Notes under the pieces: generated by a model
Told to the model about the DNA's origin: nothing
What the model saw: the letters and a program-made list of their open reading frames with translations, nothing else
The model's database searches: none
Shown here: positions 18,450 to 26,827 of the stretch, one piece after another
How positions within the stretch are numbered: the first letter of the stretch is position 1
Layout of the letters: every line of letters starts with the position of its first letter
Made by a program: the position numbers and the translations under genes
Source: Pseudomonas putida
GTDB lineage: Bacteria; Pseudomonadota; Gammaproteobacteria; Pseudomonadales; Pseudomonadaceae
Direction of reading: 5' to 3'
Assembly: GCF_028682635.1 (NCBI RefSeq)
Contig: NZ_JANHLK010000019.1
Coordinates: 1 to 64,000, forward strand
Length of the DNA stretch: 64,000 nt

Positions 18450-18609
18450 AGGCCGGACGCTTTCAGCGTCTTGTGGTTACCGCCTTTCGTTTCGACGACT
18501 TCGCCGGTGTAAGGTCATTTACATACCTTCACTTGGAATGGCTTGCGGCCGCCAGATTTGGCGAAGGCGCCGTTGCCAACATGGCCTCTCGCGTAACCAC
18601 CATGACACC
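18450..18609 (-). pseudogene. MvaT/H-NS-family C-terminal fragment
   Basis: On the minus strand the reading VKVCK-stop-PYTGEVVETKGG, then NHKTLKA, corresponds to the DNA-binding tail of MvaT proteins, where KNPHTGEVVETKGGNHK is normal. A TGA replaces the Asn codon of KNP. After NHKTLKA the similarity breaks off, and the N-terminal oligomerisation domain is not present. It is a broken copy, clearly distinct from the intact MvaT gene at 53512-53877. Confidence 0.55.
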
Positions 18610-18668
18610 GAGCAAATGCAAAGGTTGAAAATATCCGCGAGCAGAGCTATCGCATTGGTACCTGTAAA

Positions 18669-18910
18669 ATGCAATTGCGCTTTGCCCCGTTTGCATAGGC
18701 ATGAGCAGCACGCACTTCCACACCGGACAGACCCCGGTGATGAAGTACAAGCGCCAGCTGATGCAAACGATCATGTGGGATCTCATCAATATCGCCGAAT
18801 TGGTAGGCGTACAGGTCATCTGACTCGACGAGGCACCGCAGGGTTATGGCGAGTTCGATTCCGGCGTGCCGAAGAAGTTCGTCATCGACCCCCACCGCCT
18901 GTTCAGTTAA
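18669..18910 (+). pseudogene. fdhA: Glutathione-independent formaldehyde dehydrogenase, C-terminal fragment
   Basis: The stretch from 18701 reads HFHTGQTPVMKYKRQLMQ, then IMWDLINIAELVGVQVI, a TGA, and LDEAPQGYGEF followed by GVPKKFVIDPH. This is the end of the zinc-dependent, glutathione-independent formaldehyde dehydrogenase common in Pseudomonas. The TGA at 18821-18823 interrupts it. The preceding bases (from about 18669) continue the similarity in another frame, so a frameshift is also present. Roughly the first 80 percent of the gene is missing. Confidence 0.65.
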
Positions 18911-18920
18911 CGGATCGGGT

Positions 18921-18954
18921 CAGCACGGCGGGACGTGATCGGCCCGCCGTGCTG
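18921..18954 (+). terminator. Hairpin after the fdhA remnant
   Basis: CAGCACGGCGGG and CCCGCCGTGCTG form a perfect 12-bp stem around a 10-base loop, ten bases after the fdhA fragment stop. A weak AAATTA follows in place of a T-run. It is probably the surviving terminator of the decayed fdhA gene. Confidence 0.6.
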
Positions 18955-19639
18955 AAATTACTAGATACCTAGATACAGAGCACTGGTTGTGAACATCGGC
19001 GAAGAACCGGTTTCCAACGCAGGAAGCACCAGGCCGGTGACCACGCCTTATACACAGGATACCGCTCGCACAAGGCTGAAACATTGCGAGCAATTCGTGA
19101 CTCGACATCGATGTCACCGAGTCTGACCCTTCACCTTTTAATAGCTCAGGATCAGCGGCTTTTTGGCCGATGCTGAGTCGCCAAGGTGGTTAATCATTAC
19201 TTGAGCTCAAGAAGGGCTCGGTCAGTCGGTCGACCCTTCGCTCTTCAAGCAGCTCTGCCCTTCTCACACATGTTAAATCGCTGACTTCACCAGCCGAACA
19301 ACCACGTTGTACAGCTGTAGTAACGTAGGCCGTAGTGCAGTACGAAATCGTCGCTACGCAGTCATTTTGACTCATCCGCGTCGCAATGCGATCGAGGCGC
19401 TCAAGCCGGAGTTTGCAATACCTCTAAGGCAACTGCGTGTTCAATGTTTGGCGCTGTCCTCCTGCCTTACGCCAAAAACTATCGCTAACGCGTCTATTGT
19501 GAGCGAACTATCCCCATGTAGAGCTGTCACCATAATTGGATCCAAAATTGATTTTAGGAATCTGGTTCGCTCGACAGAGGCCTAGAGCTTTAGCCCCCGC
19601 CAGCGAATTTAGGACAAATTCAGCAGGAGGCTGTTTACC

Positions 19640-20377
19640 ATGGTCTCGATCAGAAACTCCTACCACCCTATCGATGCCGCGATCCTCTGGTGCGACCTCG
19701 CCGACCACCAAGGCGAAATTTTGCAGGTAGATCTCTCTCACCCCGGTAGTCTGCTCAAGCATTTCCCGCAATGGCCCTTTCTCCACGCCTACGCCGAATG
19801 TATCTACGACGCTATCTTCTGTGGCGAGTTGTCCGCGACCTACCTTGGACGCCCAATCACTTCTAACGACAAGGCTGAACGTGTCTATTGGTCCATTCGC
19901 CATTCTGATCTCCGGGTTTGGTTTGCACGCAATTACCCAGAAGAAAAGCCAGCATTCCTATTTTCCCAGAATATCGACCATTCCGAATGCGTAAGCCTGA
20001 CTGCGTATCTGGCCCTGCAAGCGGAGCGAGACACCGGCGCCCGCGAAATTGAAAAACTACGCCAAGCGCACTCGGCAATCGCCGACGAGGCGGCGGCTCT
20101 CGCCCTCGACCACCAGGGGCTGTCCGCGCAGCTTGGCGCATTTGAGGTTCCCTCCGAAGCGTCCGCATTCGTGCACTACACGATCATTGGCGCCCTACTG
20201 GCGGTCATGCTGGGCAAATCCAGAAGCGGCCAACCGCGGTCGATTTACAAGAACCAGGCTGCAGTTGTCGAGGCCATTACCGAGCAGTTCCCTGGTCTTC
20301 CTGGTCTGAGCAAACGCACCCTTGATCGGAAATTTGCCGAAGCTCGCCGGCATTTGGCCCAAGCCCTACAGGTCTAA
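19640..20377 (+). CDS. Unknown ICE protein (first gene of the maintenance module)
   Basis: This 245-aa protein is not recognised. It has no signal peptide or membrane segment. Visible features are an aromatic-rich N-terminal half (PQWPFLHAYAECIYDAIF, RVYWSIRHSDLRVWF), a helical Ala/Glu-rich middle and a C-terminal region KRTLDRKFAEARRHLAQAL that could be a helix-turn-helix end. GGAGG lies 9 bases before the ATG. Its position before alpA-parA-parB and a large palindrome suggests a regulatory role in the ICE. Codon use is like the rest of the element. Confidence 0.75.
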   Translation: MVSIRNSYHPIDAAILWCDLADHQGEILQVDLSHPGSLLKHFPQWPFLHAYAECIYDAIFCGELSATYLGRPITSNDKAERVYWSIRHSDLRVWFARNYPEEKPAFLFSQNIDHSECVSLTAYLALQAERDTGAREIEKLRQAHSAIADEAAALALDHQGLSAQLGAFEVPSEASAFVHYTIIGALLAVMLGKSRSGQPRSIYKNQAAVVEAITEQFPGLPGLSKRTLDRKFAEARRHLAQALQV

Positions 20378-20383
20378 GAGCGA

Positions 20384-20416
20384 ATTGCCAGGCAATGGGT
20401 GCCATTGCCTGGCAAT
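20384..20416. promoter_or_regulatory. Perfect 33-base palindrome made of two 13-base dyads upstream of alpA
   Basis: Two copies of ATTGCC(A/T)GGCAAT, each itself palindromic, are arranged so that the whole is an inverted repeat with 15-base arms and a GTG centre. It begins a few bases after the stop of the preceding gene and lies about 75 bases before the alpA start. The likely roles are an operator of the alpA-parA-parB promoter, a parS-like ParB site, or a transcription terminator. No T-tract follows, which favours protein binding. Confidence 0.6.
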
Positions 20417-20490
20417 GATTTCTCTCCTCTGCCGGCCTTCACTGAGTGTCACATCCCACCACGCGCTATCCGGCGCTAAGGAGTGACACC

Positions 20491-20694
20491 GTGCAACCTA
20501 TCAACCCTGCCGATCGCCACATCATGCGTCGTGATGAGGTCGAACAAAAAACCGGATTCAAACGCTCACACATCTACAACCTGATGAAAGCCGGACTCTT
20601 CCCGCAATGCCGCCGCATCGGCACGCGTGCCGTCGGTTGGGACTCACTAGAGATTGAGCAGTGGGTTCAGGATCGCTTGTCGACAGGAGTCTAG
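20491..20694 (+). CDS. alpA: AlpA family transcriptional regulator
   Basis: This 67-aa MerR-like winged helix of the AlpA family is common at the start of ICE partition operons. The HTH is RRDEVEQKTGFKRSHIYNLM followed by the wing GLFPQCRRIGTRAVGW and the terminal helix IEQWVQDRL. The GTG at 20491 is the start because AAGGAG sits 7 bases upstream; the open frame begins 15 codons earlier without a site. It is followed by parA after 4 bases. In ICEclc the alpA promoter is a key switch point of transfer activation (established for that element). Confidence 0.85.
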   Translation: MQPINPADRHIMRRDEVEQKTGFKRSHIYNLMKAGLFPQCRRIGTRAVGWDSLEIEQWVQDRLSTGV

Positions 20695-20698
20695 CGGC

Positions 20699-21577
20699 AT
20701 GAAAGTTCTTTCGTTGATCTCGACCAAGGGTGGCGCCGGCAAGACCACCGTCGCCGCCAATATTGGTGGATTGCTCGCCGACTCAGGCTTGCGGGTGTTG
20801 CTGCTGGACCTGGACAGCCAACCGACGCTGTCCAGCTACTTCGCCTTGTGCGAGCTCCGAGAGGCCGGCAGTTACGAACTTATCTCGCAACGGCTCACTG
20901 ATCCCGAGCAGGTGATCACCACCACCGTCATTCAACACCTTGAATTGATTGTGTCCAACGACCGCGCCGGGCATATTAACGCCCTGCTGATGCAAGCGGA
21001 CGATGGCCGCCTTCGACTGCGCAACCTGCTGCCAGCCTTCCAGGGTCGCTACGATGTGCTCATCGTCGATACCCAAGGCGCGCGCAGCGTCGTGGTGGAG
21101 ATGGCCATCCTCGCCTCCGATTGTGCACTTTGCCCAGTCCCGCCGGAAATGCTTGCAGCGCGCGAGCTGAGGCGCGGCACGCTTGGGCTGTTTGAGGAAT
21201 TGGAGCCGTACCGCTACCTGGGGGTAGCATTGCCGTCGGTGAAGCTGTTGATGAACCAGGTCAACGCCAATCGCCGCGATACCCGCTTGATCATGGAGAG
21301 CCTGAAAGCATCCTTCGAGACCGATCCTCATGTCAGCGTCTGCGCCACGGTGATTCCCGATCGAGTGGCCTATCTCAATGCGGCCTCACTGGGGCTGCCC
21401 GTGCACCGCGTCGACTTCGCCCCACCATCCGGGAGCAATAGCCCTTGCGCAGCTGACGTAATGCGCGCTTTGGCGGTCGAGTTGTTTCCAGAGTGGACCG
21501 ACCAGCTGAGCTCATCGCCGAGGAGCGGGCCTAGCCTATCGTCAACAGCTGACAGCCGACTTATCCGTCGCGGCTGA
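20699..21577 (+). CDS. parA: ParA family ATPase (ICE maintenance)
   Basis: This 292-aa P-loop ATPase has the deviant Walker A STKGGAGKTT (residues 8-17), the A' aspartate in LLLDLDSQ and the Walker B-like VLIVDTQG. It would act with ParB to stabilise the excised or integrated element. AGGAG precedes the ATG at the correct distance. It is co-transcribed with alpA and parB. The N-terminus is typical Soj/ParA, and the PFGI-1-class ICE context makes an unrelated MinD role unlikely. Confidence 0.92.
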   Translation: MKVLSLISTKGGAGKTTVAANIGGLLADSGLRVLLLDLDSQPTLSSYFALCELREAGSYELISQRLTDPEQVITTTVIQHLELIVSNDRAGHINALLMQADDGRLRLRNLLPAFQGRYDVLIVDTQGARSVVVEMAILASDCALCPVPPEMLAARELRRGTLGLFEELEPYRYLGVALPSVKLLMNQVNANRRDTRLIMESLKASFETDPHVSVCATVIPDRVAYLNAASLGLPVHRVDFAPPSGSNSPCAADVMRALAVELFPEWTDQLSSSPRSGPSLSSTADSRLIRRG

Positions 21578-21591
21578 TCCGAGGACCTGTG

Positions 21592-23130
21592 ATGAAGCCG
21601 CCGACCTCCGAAGAAATCACGCGTCAACTGCAGCAAGTCCATTTCCCGCAGAAGCCGGGCCGTGAGGTCACGGCCGGCCCTGTCGGCGACATGCCGATGG
21701 TCGTCAGCCTCGAGCAACTGCATCCCTACGAGCTCAATCCGCGTGTCATCCGTAACCCGCTGTATGACGAGCTCAAAGCCTCGATACGCGAACGCGGCCT
21801 GGACCAGCCGCCTTCCATAACGCGTCGCCCGAATGAGCAGCATTTCATCATCCGCAACGGCGGCAACACCCGCTTGAGCATCCTCGGTGAGCTCTGGCAG
21901 GAAACCCGCGAGGAGCGTTTCTTTCGTATCCATTGCCTGTTCCGTCCCTGGCAATCCGAATCGCATGCCTTGCTCGGGCACTTGGCCGAGAGCGATTTGC
22001 ATGGCCAGCTCACGTTCATTGAGCGAGCATTGGCTGTGGCGAAGCTCGAGGAAATGTTTCAGAAGCCTGGTGCCCCCCTGAGCCAGCGTGAGCTCTCCGC
22101 GCGCTTGAGCCAAGGTGGATACCCTGTCTCGCAATCTCATATCAGCCGAATGTTCGATGCGCTCGAGCATCTGCTACCTGCAATTCCACAGGTCCTCTAT
22201 GCAGGTCTCGGCAAGCCCGCCATCGAGCGGCTCATCACACTGCGGCGCCGAGCGGAGTCGACCTGGAACCAGTATTTTGGTGATGCCCAACAATTCGCTC
22301 TGCTGTGGCTAGAGGTGTTGTCGACATTCGAAGGTGAAAAATCCGAACTGGATTCGAGTGAGCTGCAGGACGAGCTGATCGCCAAAATGGCAGTGATCCT
22401 GAACCAGACACCCCGCCTGCTGGCCCTGGAAATGCACCAGGAACAGCGTGTGCCGCCGCACGCATCAAACAACGCTCACCCTCTGCCTCAAAGCGTGGAA
22501 GACGATCCTCCACACCCGTCACCAGAAAACGTGCACGCCTCCGAAACATCAATCGAGTCGTCTAGTCCCGAGCAACGGCGAAGTGGCGGCGACCCTTCGT
22601 CGGCGAAAGAACCCCGCCTTTCCCATATTCGACAGGCGCTGAGTGACGAGCTGCCGGCTGTGAAGCATCCCGGCGGTATTCATGACGTTCAGTCACCGGT
22701 GAGCTCAGCTACACCACACACCACCGTGCTGGATGGCATCCGTGGCTTGCGCGAGACCTGCGCTGCACTGGCGACCGATCTAGCCAAATATGCCGACGCC
22801 AGTGCATTGGTCAGGCCGCAAGCTGACGGCCTGGGCTTCACCCTGTCACTGGAGCACCGCGAGCGGCTCAGCCCGCGATACACCGGCATTCAGCTTCTGC
22901 TCTCAGCGCTGCTGCGTTTGCAAGATGACGTGATCTGGGAACAACGTCAGCAGTTGCCGGCCGCGTTGTTTGGTCAGCTGCTGATCGGGGCCTACGACCT
23001 ACCATTTGCCGAACGCCCCTCTCTGACAGTTGGCCTCGAGCGGCTCCCCGATGCCCAGCTGGAGCAACTATTTGCGTTGATCCGCCACGCCCGGCGGCTG
23101 ATCGATATGACGCTGTCGCCCACTCGTTAA
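21592..23130 (+). CDS. parB: ParB family protein of PFGI-1-class ICEs (TIGR03764-type)
   Basis: This 512-aa protein begins with a ParB/Srx nuclease-like domain (about residues 35-130: LEQLHPYELNPRVIRNPLYD, later RNGGNTRLSIL). A KorB/ParB-like HTH follows near residues 155-200 (LSQRELSARLSQGGYPVSQS). The long variable tail is acidic and Pro/Ser-rich in the middle. The length is that of the ICE-specific family and not chromosomal ParB. It starts 15 bases after parA with GAGG as ribosome site. Confidence 0.88.
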   Translation: MKPPTSEEITRQLQQVHFPQKPGREVTAGPVGDMPMVVSLEQLHPYELNPRVIRNPLYDELKASIRERGLDQPPSITRRPNEQHFIIRNGGNTRLSILGELWQETREERFFRIHCLFRPWQSESHALLGHLAESDLHGQLTFIERALAVAKLEEMFQKPGAPLSQRELSARLSQGGYPVSQSHISRMFDALEHLLPAIPQVLYAGLGKPAIERLITLRRRAESTWNQYFGDAQQFALLWLEVLSTFEGEKSELDSSELQDELIAKMAVILNQTPRLLALEMHQEQRVPPHASNNAHPLPQSVEDDPPHPSPENVHASETSIESSSPEQRRSGGDPSSAKEPRLSHIRQALSDELPAVKHPGGIHDVQSPVSSATPHTTVLDGIRGLRETCAALATDLAKYADASALVRPQADGLGFTLSLEHRERLSPRYTGIQLLLSALLRLQDDVIWEQRQQLPAALFGQLLIGAYDLPFAERPSLTVGLERLPDAQLEQLFALIRHARRLIDMTLSPTR

Positions 23131-23146
23131 CGTGAGGAACTGCCTC

Positions 23147-23698
23147 ATGACCACGACTTTTAACCTATTGAACCATGCCATGTTGAACCAGGTGTTGTAT
23201 GAGCTGCGCCATGGACGCCTGCAGCGGTGCAAGGCCTTGGGGCTGGCCGATGAAGACATCGAGGTACTGCAGTCGCTGCCACCCACCACCTTGTCCCATC
23301 TGGCGCACTCTTCCATCGCCTGGGTGGAGGTCAAAGTCGACACGACCGTACTGCGACGCCTCATCGCCCAGGCCGAACGGGATGAACAAAACGAGCGGCT
23401 GATCAACCGGGCGCTCAAATTGGGCGCGAGTTCCAGCATCATGTACCGCTGCTTTGGCCTGGACCATTCGGAAACCGCGCTGCGTCGTCGCGTGCTTAAA
23501 ATCGAGACCCACCGCGGTCGGCCGGTTCAGCTCAGCGAAGCGCAAGAGCATGCCGTATGGAACCGCTGGAGCCAACTGCGGGGAGACGATCCGGACAACG
23601 ATCCACTGGACGCGATGATGATGCTGGCGGAGGAACAACACATCAGCCTGACCCTGATCTGGCAGCAGATTGAACTGTACGGAGGTGCGCCATGCTGA
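23147..23698 (+). CDS. DUF2857 domain protein (ICE regulator candidate)
   Basis: This 183-aa protein is of the DUF2857/STY4526 type found after parB in this ICE class. The C-terminal part (ASSSIMYRCFGLDHSETALRRRVLKIE) looks like a DNA-binding helical region. In ICEclc the equivalent locus encodes BisC/BisD, the activators that set transfer competence, one of them distantly FlhC-like; which of the two this gene corresponds to I cannot say. I use the ATG at 23147 (GAGGAA 7 bases upstream), not the GTG five codons earlier. It overlaps the next gene by 7 bases. Confidence 0.75.
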   Translation: MTTTFNLLNHAMLNQVLYELRHGRLQRCKALGLADEDIEVLQSLPPTTLSHLAHSSIAWVEVKVDTTVLRRLIAQAERDEQNERLINRALKLGASSSIMYRCFGLDHSETALRRRVLKIETHRGRPVQLSEAQEHAVWNRWSQLRGDDPDNDPLDAMMMLAEEQHISLTLIWQQIELYGGAPC

Positions 23699-24897
23699 AC
23701 TTCTACCAGGTCGACTGGCAAGATGTGGTGCGCCAGTGCTACGACGCGCTCCGGCGACGCTTGGAGTGGCAGGCGTCACAGGCCCAAATGGCTGCCTCCA
23801 CTGCGGAGGCACCGCTACGGACCATCTACTATGGCGACAATGATCCGTTGCCCCAAGCGTTGCTGTTTGATCGCCGGCTGACGCCGCTGGAGCGCAACAC
23901 CTGGCAGGTGTTGCGCTGGCTGATCACCGAACGCCGGGTGAAAACGCCTCGCTACCAGGACCTGCAGCCCTACCTGGCCACCAGCCCCTGCGGTTCCCAG
24001 GCATCACGCGAAACCATCGCCCGAGCGCTCAACGTACTCCGTACTACCCGCTGGCTCAGCTTGGTCGACCGCTCCCGCGATGCGCAAGGCTGCCTTCGGG
24101 GCTGCGTTTACGTGCTGCACGGTGACCCGTTGACTCCCGCCGAACAGCTTGAGCTCGACGGCGGCTACGCATCGCTGCTCCAGCAGAACCTCACCCACGC
24201 CACGAAAGGCGTGCGTGACGTGGCGCAGCATGTGATTGAGGAAATTTACGCAGACCCACAAGTGGCGGCGGTCGATAAGGAGAAACTCGCCTCACCTGCT
24301 ATGCCAGCTCAGCAGCAATCGCTACCCCTAACCAGCGAAGGTGCGGAAAATTCCGAACTTGGAAAAAGCCACCAGATTCAAACTGCAGGCGCATCGCCAG
24401 CGGATTCCGAACCCTGCAGCAACGCGCCGATTTCGACTGTGATTCGGAATGCCGACGCCGGCCGTACAGTACAAAAAGAGAAAAGCAAAACAAGTACGGT
24501 ACTGGCGCAGGTGGAGTTCGGCCAAGCCCGATGGCCAGAAGACCTACCACTAAGCCCAACCGAGCGACGCATGGCCATCCAGGCGATGCGCCAGCTCGAA
24601 CCTGAACAGCAACAAGCAGTGATCAACGAAGCGTCGGTGCGGTGCGCCCGCGGCGAGATCCGCAAACCGGTTGCCTACCTGATGGGCTTGATCAAGCGCG
24701 CTTGCCAAGGGGAATTTACCTTGTGGGCGGCCCGTGCCGAGACGACTCCGCCAGTGACCACGTCCCACCGCGATCCGAAGGCAGAACCGCCCTGCGAGCG
24801 TCCACGGCGCAGCGGCGAACGCACGGCCTCTCCACTCGCCTTGGCGTGCCTGGAGGAACTGAAGCAACGCTGTCGCGGCATAGGCGCAGCGCCTTAA
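23692..24897 (+). CDS. STY4528-type pathogenicity island replication protein
   Basis: This 401-aa protein of the STY4528 family occurs in SPI-7/PFGI-1-like elements. The N-terminal half has a winged-helix-like segment (PLERNTWQVLRWLITERRV...RETIARALNVLRTTRWLSLV) typical of replication initiators. The middle is a low-complexity linker rich in Gln/Ser. The C-terminal part (RMAIQAMRQLEPEQQQAVIN) resembles a helical replication-protein tail. It would support autonomous replication of the excised circle. Function is inferred from family name and HTH. Confidence 0.8.
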   Translation: MLNFYQVDWQDVVRQCYDALRRRLEWQASQAQMAASTAEAPLRTIYYGDNDPLPQALLFDRRLTPLERNTWQVLRWLITERRVKTPRYQDLQPYLATSPCGSQASRETIARALNVLRTTRWLSLVDRSRDAQGCLRGCVYVLHGDPLTPAEQLELDGGYASLLQQNLTHATKGVRDVAQHVIEEIYADPQVAAVDKEKLASPAMPAQQQSLPLTSEGAENSELGKSHQIQTAGASPADSEPCSNAPISTVIRNADAGRTVQKEKSKTSTVLAQVEFGQARWPEDLPLSPTERRMAIQAMRQLEPEQQQAVINEASVRCARGEIRKPVAYLMGLIKRACQGEFTLWAARAETTPPVTTSHRDPKAEPPCERPRRSGERTASPLALACLEELKQRCRGIGAAP

Positions 24898-25047
24898 GAT
24901 TGGACGCCAGCGGAATCAATGCCGGTGCCATCAAATCCAGGGAAATCCACTGCCTGTAAATGCGAGCGGACCACCTTCGCGTTGATCCGCGCCGCGCCTC
25001 ACTGAACAGCCCATTGTCTGCGTCATTCCGACGGCGAGGTACTGGCG

Positions 25048-25803
25048 ATGGTCGATCACTATCAGCTCAATCTGGGCTCTCTGCGCAGCAGCATCACCCT
25101 CACTCTGCACACCCATCATGCCGCGCGGTTGTGGCAAGGCCGCATGGCCCGCGAAGGTGTGCACCCCATCATGGGCATGGCCGGCTACATCAGCGTCACC
25201 AACCTGCTCAAGCACGCGAGCAGCCAGGATGACCCATTTGCCGACTGGTTCATGCTCCAGCTGGAAGACAAGCTGCTGCAGGCCAAGGCTGAAATGCTCA
25301 CATTGACCAGCCAGATCAGCCAGGTGGAACGCGACCTGCCCACCCAAGTCGATGTCAGCGACAACCTCAACATCCATCCCGTCACCCTGCCGCTGTTCAT
25401 CGGCAGCCAGCTCGGCTTTCTCGCGGTCTACCTGCTGACCGACTACGACACCTTGGTGCGCCGCGTGCTGCTCGCCCATCACACCGCCTTGATCGGCCGC
25501 AGCGACATGGAAGTCTGGATCGATCGTGGCGCCCATCTGCTGCGCAGCCTGTTCGGTTTGGCGCAGCGTTACCGCCTGGCCGGGGTCAGCCGGGATGACA
25601 TGGCCGCCAACAACGCCCGCGCCCGCGAGGCCATCGACAAGTTCGGCACGCCACCGCGAAACATTCTCGAGGGCAGCCGCCGCTCCCAATTTGCCCCACC
25701 CATCGCACGCGGTTCCACGATCTCGATTCGCGATGAGCCAGATCAGGCAGAGACAGAGGCTCAGCCCGCGCAGGACATTCCATCCGAAGGGGGTGAAGCA
25801 TGA
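25048..25803 (+). CDS. PFL_4669 family ICE protein (TIGR03761-type)
   Basis: This 251-aa conserved ICE protein has no known reaction. The signature NLGSLRSSITLTLHTHHAARLWQGR at the start and GHP/GMAGYISVTNLLKHASS soon after belong to the TIGR03761 family. There is no signal peptide and the tail is acidic. It overlaps DUF3158 by 4 bases (ATGA) and belongs to the replication/maintenance block with ssb. A 150-base non-coding gap separates it from STY4528. Confidence 0.85.
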   Translation: MVDHYQLNLGSLRSSITLTLHTHHAARLWQGRMAREGVHPIMGMAGYISVTNLLKHASSQDDPFADWFMLQLEDKLLQAKAEMLTLTSQISQVERDLPTQVDVSDNLNIHPVTLPLFIGSQLGFLAVYLLTDYDTLVRRVLLAHHTALIGRSDMEVWIDRGAHLLRSLFGLAQRYRLAGVSRDDMAANNARAREAIDKFGTPPRNILEGSRRSQFAPPIARGSTISIRDEPDQAETEAQPAQDIPSEGGEA

Positions 25804-26300
25804 CCTTGGCCGAAGCGATCGTCCGGCGTTTGTCAGCGGATGCCTATCGCGAGTTCGAACAAGGTGCCTCCCTAAAAGGCCTTTTAAAGCCTTTTAAGGG
25901 TAAAGGGGAACTGCAGCAATTCGCCGAGACGATCCTGCGCCTGCGCACCCGGGTCGCCGGATTGATGGGGGTGATGCTGACCATCATGGCGCAGCCTCCC
26001 TTCTCGCTCCTGGACCTGCGATTGGTCGTCCAACACAGCGCCTCCGGAACCGATTTCCTGCGCTGGCGCAGCCCGGACTTCCAGCGCATGGGGGTACAGG
26101 TGTGGCAGCAGGCGATGGCACTTCCGCATCTGGCGCCTTCGCTGCGGGAGGCGCTGTACCAGTTGGAGGTCAACCGCGTCACCCTGAACCTGCAGATGAG
26201 TAGCCTGCAGTCGCTGTATCGCCAGGCCGAAACCGGCGTCAGCAAGCTGCACGCCGCCGAGACCATCTTCGATCTATCCCGTTCCCCCACCGAGGAGTAG
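25800..26300 (+). CDS. DUF3158 family ICE protein
   Basis: This 166-aa helical protein of unknown function lies, as usual, between the PFL_4669 and ssb genes. The central motif ETILRLRTRVAGLMGVMLTIM and the C-terminal NRVTLNLQMSSLQSLYR are typical of the family. Near its 5' end the coding DNA contains an unusual AT-rich imperfect hairpin (25870-25900) encoding KGLLKPFKGK. It starts inside the previous stop and ends 5 bases before ssb. Confidence 0.8.
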   Translation: MTLAEAIVRRLSADAYREFEQGASLKGLLKPFKGKGELQQFAETILRLRTRVAGLMGVMLTIMAQPPFSLLDLRLVVQHSASGTDFLRWRSPDFQRMGVQVWQQAMALPHLAPSLREALYQLEVNRVTLNLQMSSLQSLYRQAETGVSKLHAAETIFDLSRSPTEE

Positions 26301-26305
26301 CAAGC

Positions 26306-26734
26306 ATGAGCACGTTCTTTGTTGGTGAAGGCAACATCGGCAGCGCCCCGGAGTTCCAGGAGTTCAACAACCCCCCGGATGAACCGCGACGCCTGTTGCG
26401 GCTGAATGTCTATTTCGACAATCCGGTACCGCGCGAGGGCGGCTACGAGGATCGCGGCGGCTACTGGGCCCCCGTCGAGCTCTGGCACCGGGACGCCGAG
26501 CACTGGAGCACCCTGTACCAGAAAGGCATGCGTATCCTGGTCGAGGGCCGGACGGTCAAGGATGAATGGGAGGACAGCGAGGACAATGCGCGGGTCACGT
26601 TCAAGGTGGAGGCCCGACGCATCGGCATCCTACCCCACCGTCTGGCCTCGGTGTCCATGCGCGAAAAGGCCAATGAAAGCAGCGGCTCCGGACGCAAGGG
26701 GGCTAGCAAGAAGGCTCCACGCAAGTCCGGCTAA
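26306..26734 (+). CDS. ssb: Single-stranded DNA-binding protein, ICE type
   Basis: This 142-aa protein is an OB-fold SSB: RLLRLNVYFDN, a central YWAPVELWHRDAEHWSTLYQKG strand pair and GMRILVEGRTVKDEW match the SSB core. Its C-terminus is Lys/Gly-rich (SGRKGASKKAPRKSG) and lacks the acidic DDDIPF tip of chromosomal SSB, so it probably does not recruit the host SSB partners. It would coat the transferred or replicating strand. It is co-transcribed with DUF3158. Confidence 0.88.
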   Translation: MSTFFVGEGNIGSAPEFQEFNNPPDEPRRLLRLNVYFDNPVPREGGYEDRGGYWAPVELWHRDAEHWSTLYQKGMRILVEGRTVKDEWEDSEDNARVTFKVEARRIGILPHRLASVSMREKANESSGSGRKGASKKAPRKSG

Positions 26735-26827
26735 GCGGGTGGTCCTCAGTGGAATCACAGCCTGCAGCGCGATACCCCTGAGGGCTCGCTGCCCGTTCGG
26801 CGCGCAACGCTGGATACTGCAGGTGGT

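Larger units (their letters stand above)
17630..19639. other. Decayed junction between host genes and the ICE
   Basis: No intact gene is found. Beyond the three remnants listed separately, the minus strand at about 17875-18000 reads open with a protein-like stretch (HERPGAYAVDEAGHLFIVEG) that I cannot identify; it borders the group II intron 3' end and may be the disrupted target gene. From 18955 to 19639 I see only short frames with no motifs. The left end of the ICE most likely falls in this last part, but no attachment repeat was found. Confidence 0.55.

Noticed and set aside
18172..18512. Plus-strand frames over the intron remnant
   Set aside because: The meaningful reading of this DNA is on the minus strand (maturase core peptide, MvaT tail).
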